From contig CANFLP010000033.1 in assembly GCA_947447835.1 (NCBI GenBank), positions 1-16,891 of the forward strand: a DNA stretch of 16,891 bases, in the 5' to 3' direction. Below are positions 1 through 7,724 of the stretch, one piece after another (the first letter of the stretch is position 1; every line of letters begins with the position of its first letter). Origin of the DNA: Bacteroidota bacterium. Its GTDB lineage: Bacteria > Bacteroidota > Bacteroidia > Chitinophagales > Chitinophagaceae. Under the pieces are notes generated by a model. It ran no database searches. It was given only the letters and a program-made list of their open reading frames with translations, and was not told the origin of the DNA. A program made the translations under genes and the position numbers.

Positions 1-1730
1 ACTTAGCCGTTTTAGCCCCACAAATTACTGGTTATGTGGTTAGTTTAGTTCAGGCAAAACTCCCTGGAGGTAAACCTGTATCGGAAGACCAACATGATTT
101 AATTGTTTCATTTATATCCCATTTAAGTACAAACAACCAATTCAGTTTTGCATCTTTAATTACCTTTTGTAGTGTTACTATTTTGGCCTTGGCCATTATA
201 AGAAGTGTATTCATGTTTTTTATGCGCCAAACCATTATTGTCATGAGCCGACATATTGAGTTTGACCAAAAGAATCAGGTTTATGCTCATTATCAAAAAT
301 TGGATACCGAATTTTATAAAACGCATAGTACTGGCGATTTAATGAATAGAATGTCTGAGGACGTAAGTAGGGTAAGAATGTATACCGGCCCTTCATTAAT
401 GTATCTGATAAATCTTATTTCTTTAATTGGATTTTGTTTGTTTAACATGTTCAGTAAAGATGTTCGTTTAAGTTTATATGTATTAGCCCCTTTGCCCATT
501 CTAGCTATTACCATTTATATCGTTAATAGTATTATCAATAAAAAGAGTGAAGAAATTCAGGGGCAACTTTCTGATTTAACAACCAATGCACAGGAATCTT
601 ATTCTGGCATTAGAGTAATTAAATCCTTTGTGCAAGAATCTGCCATGCTAGGTTTCTTTAAACGCAACAGTGAATTATATCGCAAGAATGCTGTTGGTTT
701 AGCTAGGGTAGAAGCCTTTTATACGCCTACCATGTCCTTAATGATTGGGCTTAGTACTTTACTTACCATTTATCTTGGTGGCATGCAGGCGTATCAAGAT
801 CCAAGTAAAGTGGGTACTATTATTGAGTTTGTTATTTATATTAACATGCTTACATTTCCTGTAAGTGCTATTGGTTGGACTGCTAGTATGATTCAACGAG
901 CTGCTGCTTCACAAAAAAGACTAAATGAATTTTTATCTATTGAACCAACTATAAAAACAGCTAATCCAATTCAGTTAGCAGAGATAAAAGGGGATATTCA
1001 CTTTGATCATGTAAATTTCATTTATCCTCATTCTGGGGTAAAAGCGTTATCCAATTTTGATTTACATATTGATGCTGGTCAAAAAGTGTTGGTGCTTGGT
1101 AAAACAGGATCAGGCAAGTCAACAATAGCACAGTTAATTACCAGGATGTATGATCCAAACAATGGGGTGGTAAAATTAGATGGACATGATTTAAAAACCG
1201 TTTCGGTGCAAGATTTGAGAAAGGCTATTGGATATGTTCAACAGGATGTGTTTTTGTTCAGTGATTCTGTTGGAAACAATATTCAATTTGGTATAGATGC
1301 ATTGAATAAGTCGGATGACCTTATAGAAGCGACACAGACTGCACATGTGTTTAATGAAATACAACAATTGTCTAACAAATTTGAAACCTTAATTGGAGAA
1401 AGAGGTACTACCTTAAGTGGGGGGCAAAAGCAAAGAGTAGCCATTTCTAGATCAATCATTAAGAAACCATCTGTTTATGTTTTTGATGATTGCTTGAGTG
1501 CAGTGGATGCAAAAACCGAACAGACCATATTAAGTAACCTTTCCGCCTATATTAAGGGTAAGACATCTATATTCATTACACATAGAATTTTCTATGGTTT
1601 TCACTTTGACCTAATCATTTATTTAGAAGAGGGTTGTATTGCAGAAATGGGTACACACGAAAGTTTGTTAGCTAAAAATGGCTTATATGCTGAGTTGTAT
1701 CGTACCCAGCAAACACATCAGGAGCAATAA
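1..1730 (+). CDS. ABC exporter, fused permease and ATPase (5'-truncated)
   Basis: Type IV (ABCB-like) exporter half-transporter in the inner membrane, driving export of an unidentified substrate by ATP hydrolysis. The frame is open to the window edge (first full codon at position 3), so the GTG at 36 is not the start; compared with the usual length of about 600 aa, only a few dozen N-terminal residues are missing. A hydrophobic transmembrane domain is followed by a complete nucleotide-binding domain: Walker A GKTGSGKS (1098-1121), Q-loop YVQQD, signature LSGGQ (1413-1427), Walker B with FDD (1482-1490) and H-loop His at 1581. The residue after the Walker B Asp is Asp, not the catalytic Glu. 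This DD followed by LSAVD is known from MdlA/BmrC-type subunits that pair with a second subunit. No partner lies downstream. No clear terminator follows. The family is certain; the substrate is unknown. Confidence 0.93.
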   Translation, partial: LAVLAPQITGYVVSLVQAKLPGGKPVSEDQHDLIVSFISHLSTNNQFSFASLITFCSVTILALAIIRSVFMFFMRQTIIVMSRHIEFDQKNQVYAHYQKLDTEFYKTHSTGDLMNRMSEDVSRVRMYTGPSLMYLINLISLIGFCLFNMFSKDVRLSLYVLAPLPILAITIYIVNSIINKKSEEIQGQLSDLTTNAQESYSGIRVIKSFVQESAMLGFFKRNSELYRKNAVGLARVEAFYTPTMSLMIGLSTLLTIYLGGMQAYQDPSKVGTIIEFVIYINMLTFPVSAIGWTASMIQRAAASQKRLNEFLSIEPTIKTANPIQLAEIKGDIHFDHVNFIYPHSGVKALSNFDLHIDAGQKVLVLGKTGSGKSTIAQLITRMYDPNNGVVKLDGHDLKTVSVQDLRKAIGYVQQDVFLFSDSVGNNIQFGIDALNKSDDLIEATQTAHVFNEIQQLSNKFETLIGERGTTLSGGQKQRVAISRSIIKKPSVYVFDDCLSAVDAKTEQTILSNLSAYIKGKTSIFITHRIFYGFHFDLIIYLEEGCIAEMGTHESLLAKNGLYAELYRTQQTHQEQ

Positions 1731-1745
1731 AATAAATATTTTCAA

Positions 1746-1775
1746 AATTTCTATATTCCAATCAATTTCTATATT
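1746..1775 (+). repeat. 12-bp direct repeat upstream of the PUR gene
   Basis: AATTTCTATATT occurs at 1746-1757 and again at 1764-1775, a repeat unit of 18 bp, 27 bases before the ATG of the DUF3276 gene. It is in the right place to be an operator or part of a promoter. The sequence is very AT-rich, so chance is a real alternative. Confidence 0.4.
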
Positions 1776-1802
1776 TTAGATATATAATTGAAATTGAATT
1801 TT

Positions 1803-2345
1803 ATGGACAACGGGAATTTTGAGCAGAATGATAAAAAAATAGAAAGCGTTTATAGTACAAGAATACGAGCGGGTAAAAGAAGAACTTATTTCTTTGATGT
1901 AAGAGCCACTCGTGCTAATGATTACTTTTTAACCATTACGGAGAGTAGAAAACGTTTTGATAATAACGGTTATGATCGTCATAAGATTTTCTTATACAAG
2001 GAAGATTTCAATAAATTTTTAAAAGCGATTACAGAAGCTGTTGATTATGTTAAAACAGAATTAATGCCTGATTTTGATTTTGATGCATTTAATCATGATG
2101 AATCAGAATATGATGGAGAGGGTTCTTTTGCTGCACCAAGAAGTGCGGAACAAAATACACCTAGTGCAGTTGAAATTACAGCGCATCATGAAACACCTGC
2201 AGCTCAAGTAGTGCCAGTGGTTGAGGCGGAACATGAGCCTGAAATTGATATATCAACGATAACTGAAAAAGTGCCTTTGGAAGCGCGTGACACGCATGCT
2301 AGTCAAGGAGATAACTTAAGTGATGAAGAGGTTGACAAATGGTAA
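1803..2345 (+). CDS. PUR-family (DUF3276) nucleic-acid-binding protein
   Basis: 180-aa protein whose first 95 or so residues match the DUF3276/PUR-alpha-like family, small single-stranded DNA/RNA-binding proteins such as Borrelia BpuR. The diagnostic part is the segment IRAGKRRTYFFDVRAT with the following DYFLTITES and the KIFLYKEDFNKF strand-helix. The remaining 80 or so residues form an acidic, Pro/Ala/Glu/His-rich tail without predicted fold, ending in DEEVDKW. A TTG at 1788 could add five residues, but the ATG at 1803 is the better start because the family match begins after it. It lies 72 nt after the exporter and ends just before a strong terminator. Its nucleic-acid target cannot be told from sequence. 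The family call is firm, and its role as an RNA or DNA regulator is inferred from the family. Confidence 0.85.
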   Translation: MDNGNFEQNDKKIESVYSTRIRAGKRRTYFFDVRATRANDYFLTITESRKRFDNNGYDRHKIFLYKEDFNKFLKAITEAVDYVKTELMPDFDFDAFNHDESEYDGEGSFAAPRSAEQNTPSAVEITAHHETPAAQVVPVVEAEHEPEIDISTITEKVPLEARDTHASQGDNLSDEEVDKW

Positions 2346-2354
2346 TTTAAACTA

Positions 2355-2399
2355 TTTATAAAAAAAGCCCAGTTGAATTGACTGGGCTTTTTTTATAAA
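2355..2399. terminator. Bidirectional intrinsic terminator
   Basis: A 19-bp perfect inverted repeat (2355-2373 and 2381-2399) encloses a 7-nt loop. The core GCCCAGT/ACTGGGC is flanked by seven A on the left and seven T on the right, so it reads as a GC stem plus U-tract on both strands. It lies between the converging DUF3276 gene and the aldolase-pgi-acetyltransferase operon and can serve both. Confidence 0.9.
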
Positions 2400-2429
2400 T
2401 ATTCTTAAACAAGTATTGAATGGTTAAAT

Positions 2430-2918
2430 CTATAATTGTTTCGTCATCCAGATATCACAACCGCAATGTCCGCTGTTTCCTAAGGGTTGGTTAATTCTTT
2501 TAAATCCCACATTCTCATAAATTGAAACAGCCTTTGAAAGTTCGGGCATAGATTCAAGATACACTTGATTATATCCATTTTCTTTAGCCCATTGCATAGA
2601 CTGTTGCATTAAGCGTTTGCCTAAGCCAGTACCACGCGCAGAGGCATTTAAATATAGTTTTACCAATTCGCAAGTTCCGTCAGGTAAATTTTCGGTAGGG
2701 AATATTCCACATCCTCCAACTAAAACATCGTTGATTGTTGCCACAAAATAATAGGAGCCAGGGGTTCTGAATACTTCATATAAAGCATCGGTTGAAGCAT
2801 CAAAGTAAACAGTGCCTGGTTTATTGGCACCAAATTCCTCTAATGCAGTTCTTATTACTTTTGCAAGTGCTGCATTATCCGATGGTTCAATTGGACGTAT
2901 GTTTATAACTGCCTCCAT
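2430..2918 (-). CDS. GNAT-family N-acetyltransferase
   Basis: 162-aa single-domain GNAT protein that would transfer an acetyl group from acetyl-CoA to an unidentified amine. The acetyl-CoA pyrophosphate loop RGTGLG (residues 95-100) sits in motif A, preceded by the strand CELVKLYL and followed by the helix KRLMQQSMQWAKENG; the C-terminal IYENVGFKR is the usual motif B. The end contains a His-Cys-Gly-Cys cluster (about residues 151-154). A TTG at 2933 could extend the frame by five residues, but the ATG at 2918 overlaps the pgi stop codon as TAATG, a classic coupling arrangement, so I chose it. It is probably the last gene of a ltaE-pgi-GNAT transcript. Whether it acetylates a metabolite, a peptide or a protein cannot be decided. 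Confidence 0.88.
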   Translation of the reverse strand: MEAVINIRPIEPSDNAALAKVIRTALEEFGANKPGTVYFDASTDALYEVFRTPGSYYFVATINDVLVGGCGIFPTENLPDGTCELVKLYLNASARGTGLGKRLMQQSMQWAKENGYNQVYLESMPELSKAVSIYENVGFKRINQPLGNSGHCGCDIWMTKQL

Positions 2919-4576
2919 TATGCTTTTTTCCAAGCTTTAAATTGATTGATTAAACCGTTGGTTGAACTATCATGCCCTTTTACCGTTTCATCATTACTAA
3001 GTTCGGGTAAAATTTTATTGGCTAATTGTTTTCCTAGTTCAACACCCCATTGGTCAAAACTAAAAATATTCCAAATCACACCTTGTGTGAAAATTTTGTG
3101 TTCATAGCATGCAATTAAGAAACCAAGTGTAGTTGGAGTAATTTTCTTAACCATGAATGAGTTTGTTGGTTTGTTACCAGCAAACACTTTGAAAGGCGCT
3201 AAGAATTCAATTTCTTTTGCCGACTTATTTGCTGCTGTTAATTCAGCAACTACTTCGACTTGTGTTTTACCATTTAGTAAAGCTTCGGTTTGAGCAAAAT
3301 AATTACTCAATAATTTATCATGATGGTCTCCTAATGGATTATGTGTTTGAGCTGGTGCAATAAAATCACATGGAATTACTAAAGTTCCTTGGTGAATTAA
3401 TTGATAAAATGCATGCTGACCATTAGTACCTGGTTCGCCCCAAATAACTGGACCTGTTGCATAGTTTACAGCTGTTCCTTTTCTGTCTATATATTTACCA
3501 TTACTTTCCATATTCCCTTGTTGGAAGTAGGCAGCAAATCGGTGCATATATTGGTCATATGGTAAAATAGCTTCACTCTGTGATCCAAAGAAATTAGTAT
3601 ACCAAATACCTAACAATGCCATTATTACAGGAATGTTTTTATCAAACGGAGTTTCCTTGTAATGCTTATCAGCGTCGTGAGCACCTTTTAATAATGCTTC
3701 AAAATGATCGTATCCAATAGTTAAAGCTATTGATAATCCAATAGCACTCCATAAAGAATATCTTCCTCCAACCCAATCCCAAAACTCAAACATATTTTTG
3801 CTGCTAATACCAAAAGCATTTACTGCTTTTTCGTTGGTACTTAATGCAACAAAATGCGTTGCGATATGTGATTCTTCTTTAGCATGTTGTAAGAACCAAA
3901 GACGTGCAGTATGTGCATTGGTCATTGTTTCCTGTGTAGTAAATGTTTTTGATGCAATCAAGAATAATGTTTCTTCCGCATTAACCTTTTTTAAAGTTTC
4001 TGCAATATGCGTTCCATCTACATTGCTCACAAAATGTACTTGAATACCTTCTACCCAATAAGGTTTTAAAGCCTCTGTCACCATTACTGGACCAAGGTCA
4101 CTTCCACCAATACCAATGTTTACAATGGTTGTTATTTTCTTTCCTGTATAACCCTTGTGCTCGCCACTATGAATAGAAGCACAAAAAGTTTTCATTTGTT
4201 GTAACACACGTTTAATCTCTGGCATCACATTGACGCCGTCTACTAAAACAGGTGCATCAGAAAAATTTCTTAATGCAGTATGTAATACAGCACGATTTTC
4301 TGTTTCATTAATTGCTTGTCCTGCAAACTGTGCTTCGATAGCAGTTTTTAATGAACAATCATTTGCTAATTGAATTAATAATTGTTTTGTCTTATCTGTG
4401 ATGATATTTTTTGAATAGTCAAATAAAATTTCAGGTGTTGAGATAGAGTAGGTTTCGAATCTTTTTTCGTCTGCTGCAAATAAATCTCTCATATGCTTAC
4501 GACTCATTTCTTCTTCATGATGTTTCTTTAAAACAAACCAGGCTTGTGTCGTTGTGGGATTAATTCTTTCTAACAT
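2918..4576 (-). CDS. pgi: Glucose-6-phosphate isomerase
   Basis: 552-aa cytosolic phosphoglucose isomerase interconverting glucose-6-phosphate and fructose-6-phosphate in glycolysis and gluconeogenesis; the length is normal for the long (E. coli/eukaryote-like) form. Visible motifs are GIGGSDLGP (about 155-163), the phosphate-binding ASKTFTTQET (208-217), GGRYSLWSAIG (270-280), MESNGK with Glu357, GTNGQHAF with His388 and FDQWGVELGK with Lys516. These correspond to the known catalytic Glu, His and Lys. The ATG at 4576 gives the conserved N-terminus (NPTTTQAW). It starts 35 nt after the aldolase stop codon and ends in a TAATG overlap with the acetyltransferase, so all three genes are probably co-transcribed. 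Confidence 0.97.
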   Translation of the reverse strand: MLERINPTTTQAWFVLKKHHEEEMSRKHMRDLFAADEKRFETYSISTPEILFDYSKNIITDKTKQLLIQLANDCSLKTAIEAQFAGQAINETENRAVLHTALRNFSDAPVLVDGVNVMPEIKRVLQQMKTFCASIHSGEHKGYTGKKITTIVNIGIGGSDLGPVMVTEALKPYWVEGIQVHFVSNVDGTHIAETLKKVNAEETLFLIASKTFTTQETMTNAHTARLWFLQHAKEESHIATHFVALSTNEKAVNAFGISSKNMFEFWDWVGGRYSLWSAIGLSIALTIGYDHFEALLKGAHDADKHYKETPFDKNIPVIMALLGIWYTNFFGSQSEAILPYDQYMHRFAAYFQQGNMESNGKYIDRKGTAVNYATGPVIWGEPGTNGQHAFYQLIHQGTLVIPCDFIAPAQTHNPLGDHHDKLLSNYFAQTEALLNGKTQVEVVAELTAANKSAKEIEFLAPFKVFAGNKPTNSFMVKKITPTTLGFLIACYEHKIFTQGVIWNIFSFDQWGVELGKQLANKILPELSNDETVKGHDSSTNGLINQFKAWKKA

Positions 4577-4611
4577 GTTTCTTCTTATTATTATTTATGA
4601 TTGCTTTTATT

Positions 4612-5625
4612 TTATAACGCTTTTATAATATCAATTGTTTGTGCTAAATCTGATTCAGATATATCTAAATGGAATACAAATCGCACCTGAGTAGGGGTCA
4701 TGGCAATTGCTAAAATTCCTTTTTCTTTTAATGCAGCCACGAAACTAGCTGCTGTATATTTTCCATTTATTGTAGCAATAACAATATTGGTTTCTACATC
4801 CAATATAGATGTAACAAATTCTTTTTGTGCTAATGCTTCACTTAAAATGTGAGCATGCTTATGATCCTCGGCTAATCGGTCAATATGATGATCCATTGCA
4901 TAAATTCCAGCAGCAGCTAAAAAACCAGCTTGACGCATACCGCCTCCAAAAACCTTTCTCCATCGACGCGCTTTTTTTATGAAAGGCACAGATCCCAATA
5001 AAACACTACCCACTGGTGCACCTAATCCCTTACTCAAACATATTGAAATAGAATCGAATATGTTCCCATATTCAATAGCTGCTTCGTTGTTTCGGACAAT
5101 TGCATTAAATATTCTAGCACCATCCAAATGCAGGGCTAGGTTATGCGTATCAGTTACTTTTTTAATTGCTTTAAAATCATCAAAATGATAACATGCGCCT
5201 CCACCTCTATTGCTTGTATTTTCTAAACTAACTAGTCTAGAAATAGGTTTATGCACATCTTCGGCATTTATACCAGCCAAAACTTGCTCAGCTGTAACTC
5301 GACCTCGGTCACCATGCAATAATTTGACAGAACATCCTGCATTAAACGCAATTCCTCCTCCTTCATACTGATATATATGTGATAATTCATCACATATTAC
5401 TTCATCACCTGCTTGAGTATGTGTTTTAATAGCAAGTTGATTAGTCATAGTACCACTTGGACAGAATAATCCAGCCTCCATGCCAAATTTAGCTGCTGTA
5501 ATACGCTCTAAAGAATTAATACTTGGATCTTCACCAAATACATCATCACCTATTGGGGCGGACTGCATAAATGCCAACATACCTGGCGTAGGCTTGGTTA
5601 CGGTATCGGATCGGAAATCAATCAT
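4612..5625 (-). CDS. ltaE: Low-specificity L-threonine aldolase
   Basis: 337-aa fold-type I PLP enzyme of the GLY1/LtaE family, cleaving L-threonine or L-allo-threonine to glycine and acetaldehyde in the cytosol. The N-terminus DFRSDTVTKPT and the following GDDVFGEDP are diagnostic. PLP contacts are visible: PSGTMTN (56-62), HLDGAR with Asp168 and Arg171, and LSKGLGAPVGS with the Schiff-base Lys199. The loop ENTSNRGGG is the substrate-contact segment, with Ser where many homologues carry His. It is the first gene of the leftward operon, diverging from rpoD across 195 bp. Stereospecificity (L versus allo) cannot be read from this. The family is certain. Confidence 0.95.
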   Translation of the reverse strand: MIDFRSDTVTKPTPGMLAFMQSAPIGDDVFGEDPSINSLERITAAKFGMEAGLFCPSGTMTNQLAIKTHTQAGDEVICDELSHIYQYEGGGIAFNAGCSVKLLHGDRGRVTAEQVLAGINAEDVHKPISRLVSLENTSNRGGGACYHFDDFKAIKKVTDTHNLALHLDGARIFNAIVRNNEAAIEYGNIFDSISICLSKGLGAPVGSVLLGSVPFIKKARRWRKVFGGGMRQAGFLAAAGIYAMDHHIDRLAEDHKHAHILSEALAQKEFVTSILDVETNIVIATINGKYTAASFVAALKEKGILAIAMTPTQVRFVFHLDISESDLAQTIDIIKAL

Positions 5626-5663
5626 GCCACGAAGATAAATCCTGAGGGGGGATAAACCTTAAA

Positions 5664-5687
5664 AAAATGGTTAAAATGGGCCATTTT
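5664..5687. promoter_or_regulatory. AAAATGG/CCATTTT half-site cluster (possible operator)
   Basis: Between the divergent aldolase and rpoD genes, AAAATGG occurs at 5664-5670 and 5673-5679, followed after one G by its reverse complement CCATTTT at 5681-5687. The last two form a 15-bp palindrome, and the first adds a direct repeat with 9-bp period. It lies about 40 bp before the aldolase start and about 40 bp upstream of the rpoD -33 element. A dimeric regulator site is plausible but no protein can be assigned. Confidence 0.4.
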
Positions 5688-5725
5688 TGTCCCCAATTGA
5701 GCGAATAACTCATTAACAATCAATA

Positions 5726-5757
5726 TTTGCTTAATTGATCTCAAAATAGTACCTTTG
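5726..5757 (+). promoter_or_regulatory. rpoD promoter, Bacteroidota type (-33 TTTG, -7 TACCTTTG)
   Basis: TTTG at 5726-5729 and TACCTTTG at 5750-5757 are separated by 20 nt. This matches the known Bacteroidota primary-sigma consensus TTTG-(about 20)-TAnnTTTG. The start of transcription would fall near 5763-5765, giving a leader of about 57 nt. The gene encodes the very sigma factor that reads such promoters, so autoregulation is likely. Confidence 0.7.
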
Positions 5758-5766
5758 CAGACTGGC

Positions 5767-5788
5767 AACACTATACTATTTTAGTGTT
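5767..5788 (+). promoter_or_regulatory. Stem-loop at the 5' end of the rpoD leader
   Basis: AACACTA (5767-5773) and TAGTGTT (5782-5788) form a 7-bp perfect stem with an 8-nt loop. It begins within a few bases of the start of transcription predicted from the -7 element. A 5'-terminal hairpin may protect the message or tune expression; there is no U-tract, so it is not a terminator. Its function is inferred only. Confidence 0.4.
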
Positions 5789-5820
5789 TCTTACGTTATA
5801 TACTTAAATAAATTCTTTGC

Positions 5821-6678
5821 ATGAGGCAGCTTAAAATTGCTACACAGATTACTAACAGAGATTCTCAGGCGGTTGAAAAGTACTTACAAGAGATTTCTAA
5901 GATTTCGATGATCAATCCTGAAAGGGAAACTACATTGGCGCAACAAATTAAAATGGGCGACCAACGTGCTTTGGACGAATTGGTTCAAGCCAATCTTCGT
6001 TTCGTAGTTTCTGTTGCTAAACAATATCAACACCAAGGCTTGTCTTTGAGTGATTTGATTAATGAGGGTAACCTTGGTTTAATTAAAGCAGCACAACGTT
6101 TTGATGAAACAAAGGGTTTTAAGTTCATTTCTTACGCTGTATGGTGGATTCGTCAATCTATCTTGCAAGCTTTGGCTGAACAAGGTCGTTTGGTTCGTTT
6201 ACCACAAAATAAAATTGGTACTTATAACAAGGCTAATAAAGCATATATGGCTTTTGAACAAGAACATGAGCGTGAACCTTCAACAGAGGAACTTGCTGGT
6301 ATCTTGGAAATGTCTGAAACAGAAATCAATAATATCTTCCAATCTAATACACGTCACACTTCATTAGATGCTCCAGTACACGAAGCTGAAGATGTAGCAA
6401 TGGGTGACTTATTACAAGGTGGTGATGATACAGACGAGGATGTAATGAAGGATTCTTTAAGAGAAGAAATTCGTCGTGTATTAAAATCATTAAGTCCAAG
6501 AGAAGCAGAAATTGTAAATGCTTATTTTGGTTTAGATGGCGAAAATGGTGTTACCATTGAGCAAATTGGTATCAAATATGATTTAACAAAAGAAAGAATT
6601 AGACAAATTAAAGAACGTGCTATTAAACGTCTTCAAAAGGCGAGATATAGTAATGCGTTAAAAGCTTATTTGGGCTAA
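5821..6678 (+). CDS. rpoD: Primary sigma factor of RNA polymerase (sigma-ABfr type)
   Basis: 285-aa group 1 sigma-70 factor that brings RNA polymerase to most promoters. Regions in order: 1.2 (about 13-45, with VEKYLQEISKI), 2.1-2.2 (46-90, with NLRFVVSVAKQY and DLINEGNLGL), 2.3-2.4 (94-118, with FDETKGFKFISYAVWWIRQSI), 3 (120-200) and 4 (about 220-275, ending in the helix-turn-helix VTIEQIGIKYDLTKERIRQIKERAI). There is no region 1.1, and the short length is normal for Bacteroidota primary sigma factors, which recognise TAnnTTTG rather than TATAAT. The ATG at 5821 is preceded by an A/T-rich stretch without a Shine-Dalgarno sequence. It is a single-gene unit with its own promoter and terminator. 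Confidence 0.95.
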   Translation: MRQLKIATQITNRDSQAVEKYLQEISKISMINPERETTLAQQIKMGDQRALDELVQANLRFVVSVAKQYQHQGLSLSDLINEGNLGLIKAAQRFDETKGFKFISYAVWWIRQSILQALAEQGRLVRLPQNKIGTYNKANKAYMAFEQEHEREPSTEELAGILEMSETEINNIFQSNTRHTSLDAPVHEAEDVAMGDLLQGGDDTDEDVMKDSLREEIRRVLKSLSPREAEIVNAYFGLDGENGVTIEQIGIKYDLTKERIRQIKERAIKRLQKARYSNALKAYLG

Positions 6679-6694
6679 TTAATAACAATATCAT

Positions 6695-6737
6695 AAAAGC
6701 CCCAACCGATCCAAAAGATTAGTCGGGGCTTTTTTTT
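6695..6737 (+). terminator. Intrinsic terminator of rpoD
   Basis: AAAAGCCCC (6695-6703) pairs with GGGGCTTTT (6725 onward), with a partly paired interior GATC/GATT and a long T-run to 6737. It follows the rpoD stop codon by 17 nt and precedes trxB. Confidence 0.88.
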
Positions 6738-6740
6738 AGC

Positions 6741-6748
6741 TAAATTTG
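6741..6748 (+). promoter_or_regulatory. Candidate -7 element for trxB-folB
   Basis: TAAATTTG is a perfect TAnnTTTG match just after the rpoD terminator, 31 nt before the trxB ATG. No TTTG lies at the right distance upstream (that place is taken by the terminator stem), so the assignment is weak, although a promoter must lie near here if the terminator works. Confidence 0.35.
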
Positions 6749-6778
6749 ACTATTCATACAAAGGGAAAATTTGAAATT

Positions 6779-7714
6779 ATGGAAACAGAAAAAGTAAGCA
6801 TCTTAATTATAGGTTCAGGACCTGCAGGTTATACAGCAGCAATTTATGCAGCGCGTGCAAACATGAAACCTTTACTATATCAAGGAATTCAACCAGGAGG
6901 TCAATTAACCATTACAACGGAGGTTGAAAACTATCCTGGTTTTCCTGAAGGGATTCAAGGGCCCGATATGATGGTAAACTTTGAGAAACAAGCTGCAAGA
7001 ATGGGAGCTGATATCCGCTACGGCTTAGCTACTAAGGTTGACTTTAGTGGTGAAGTAAAAAAAGTATGGATTGATGACGAAAAAATAATAGAAGCAGACG
7101 CAGTAATTATATCAACAGGTGCAAGTGCAAAATGGTTGGGTATTCCTAGTGAAGAGCGCCTAAATGGATTTGGTGTAAGTGCTTGTGCAGTTTGTGATGG
7201 ATTCTTTTTTAAAGGTAAGGAAGTAGCTATCATAGGTGCAGGAGATACAGCTGCTGAAGAAGCTCATTACTTATCAAAAATGTGTTCTCAAGTGCATATG
7301 ATTGTGCGTAAGGAACAAATGCGTGCAAGTAAAGTAATGCAAGACAGAGTGTTGAATACACCTAATATTAAAGTGTATTTCAATACAGAAACTGACGAAA
7401 TTTTAGGTGAAAAGACAGTTCAAGCTGTACGTGTTAAAAATAATAAGACCAATGAATTGCAAGAAATTCCAGTGAGTGCATTCTTTGTTGCTATTGGACA
7501 CAAACCTAATAGTGATATTTTCAAAGATTTCTTAAACATGGACGAGACTGGGTATATTTTAACACAACCTGGTACAACAAAAACAAATGTAGAAGGTGTT
7601 TTTGCAGCAGGTGATGTACAAGACAAAAACTATCGTCAAGCAGTGACTGCAGCAGGAAGTGGTTGTATGGCTGCATTGGATGCTGAACGTTACTTAACGT
7701 CTAAAGGGCACTAA
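6779..7714 (+). CDS. trxB: Thioredoxin reductase
   Basis: 311-aa low-molecular-weight flavoprotein that reduces thioredoxin with NAD(P)H and FAD in the cytosol. Motifs: FAD-binding GSGPAG (12-17), redox-active Cys136-Ala-Val-Cys139 within SACAVCDGFFF, the second dinucleotide fold GAGDTAAEE (153-161) and the C-terminal FAD contact AAGDV (276-280). Where E. coli has HRR for the NADPH 2'-phosphate, this protein reads VRK (176-178), keeping two basic residues. A TTG at 6746 would extend the frame by eleven residues, but homologues begin as the ATG at 6779 does. folB follows after 10 nt and is probably co-transcribed. Length and motifs are ordinary. Confidence 0.95.
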   Translation: METEKVSILIIGSGPAGYTAAIYAARANMKPLLYQGIQPGGQLTITTEVENYPGFPEGIQGPDMMVNFEKQAARMGADIRYGLATKVDFSGEVKKVWIDDEKIIEADAVIISTGASAKWLGIPSEERLNGFGVSACAVCDGFFFKGKEVAIIGAGDTAAEEAHYLSKMCSQVHMIVRKEQMRASKVMQDRVLNTPNIKVYFNTETDEILGEKTVQAVRVKNNKTNELQEIPVSAFFVAIGHKPNSDIFKDFLNMDETGYILTQPGTTKTNVEGVFAAGDVQDKNYRQAVTAAGSGCMAALDAERYLTSKGH

Positions 7715-7724
7715 TTATATTCCA

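Noticed and set aside
3798..4043. An open frame on the plus strand inside pgi, and similar antisense frames inside ltaE, trxB, rnr and the saccharopine reductase gene
   Set aside because: The opposite strand encodes proteins with full family motifs; these frames lack any recognisable domain and look like by-products of codon use.
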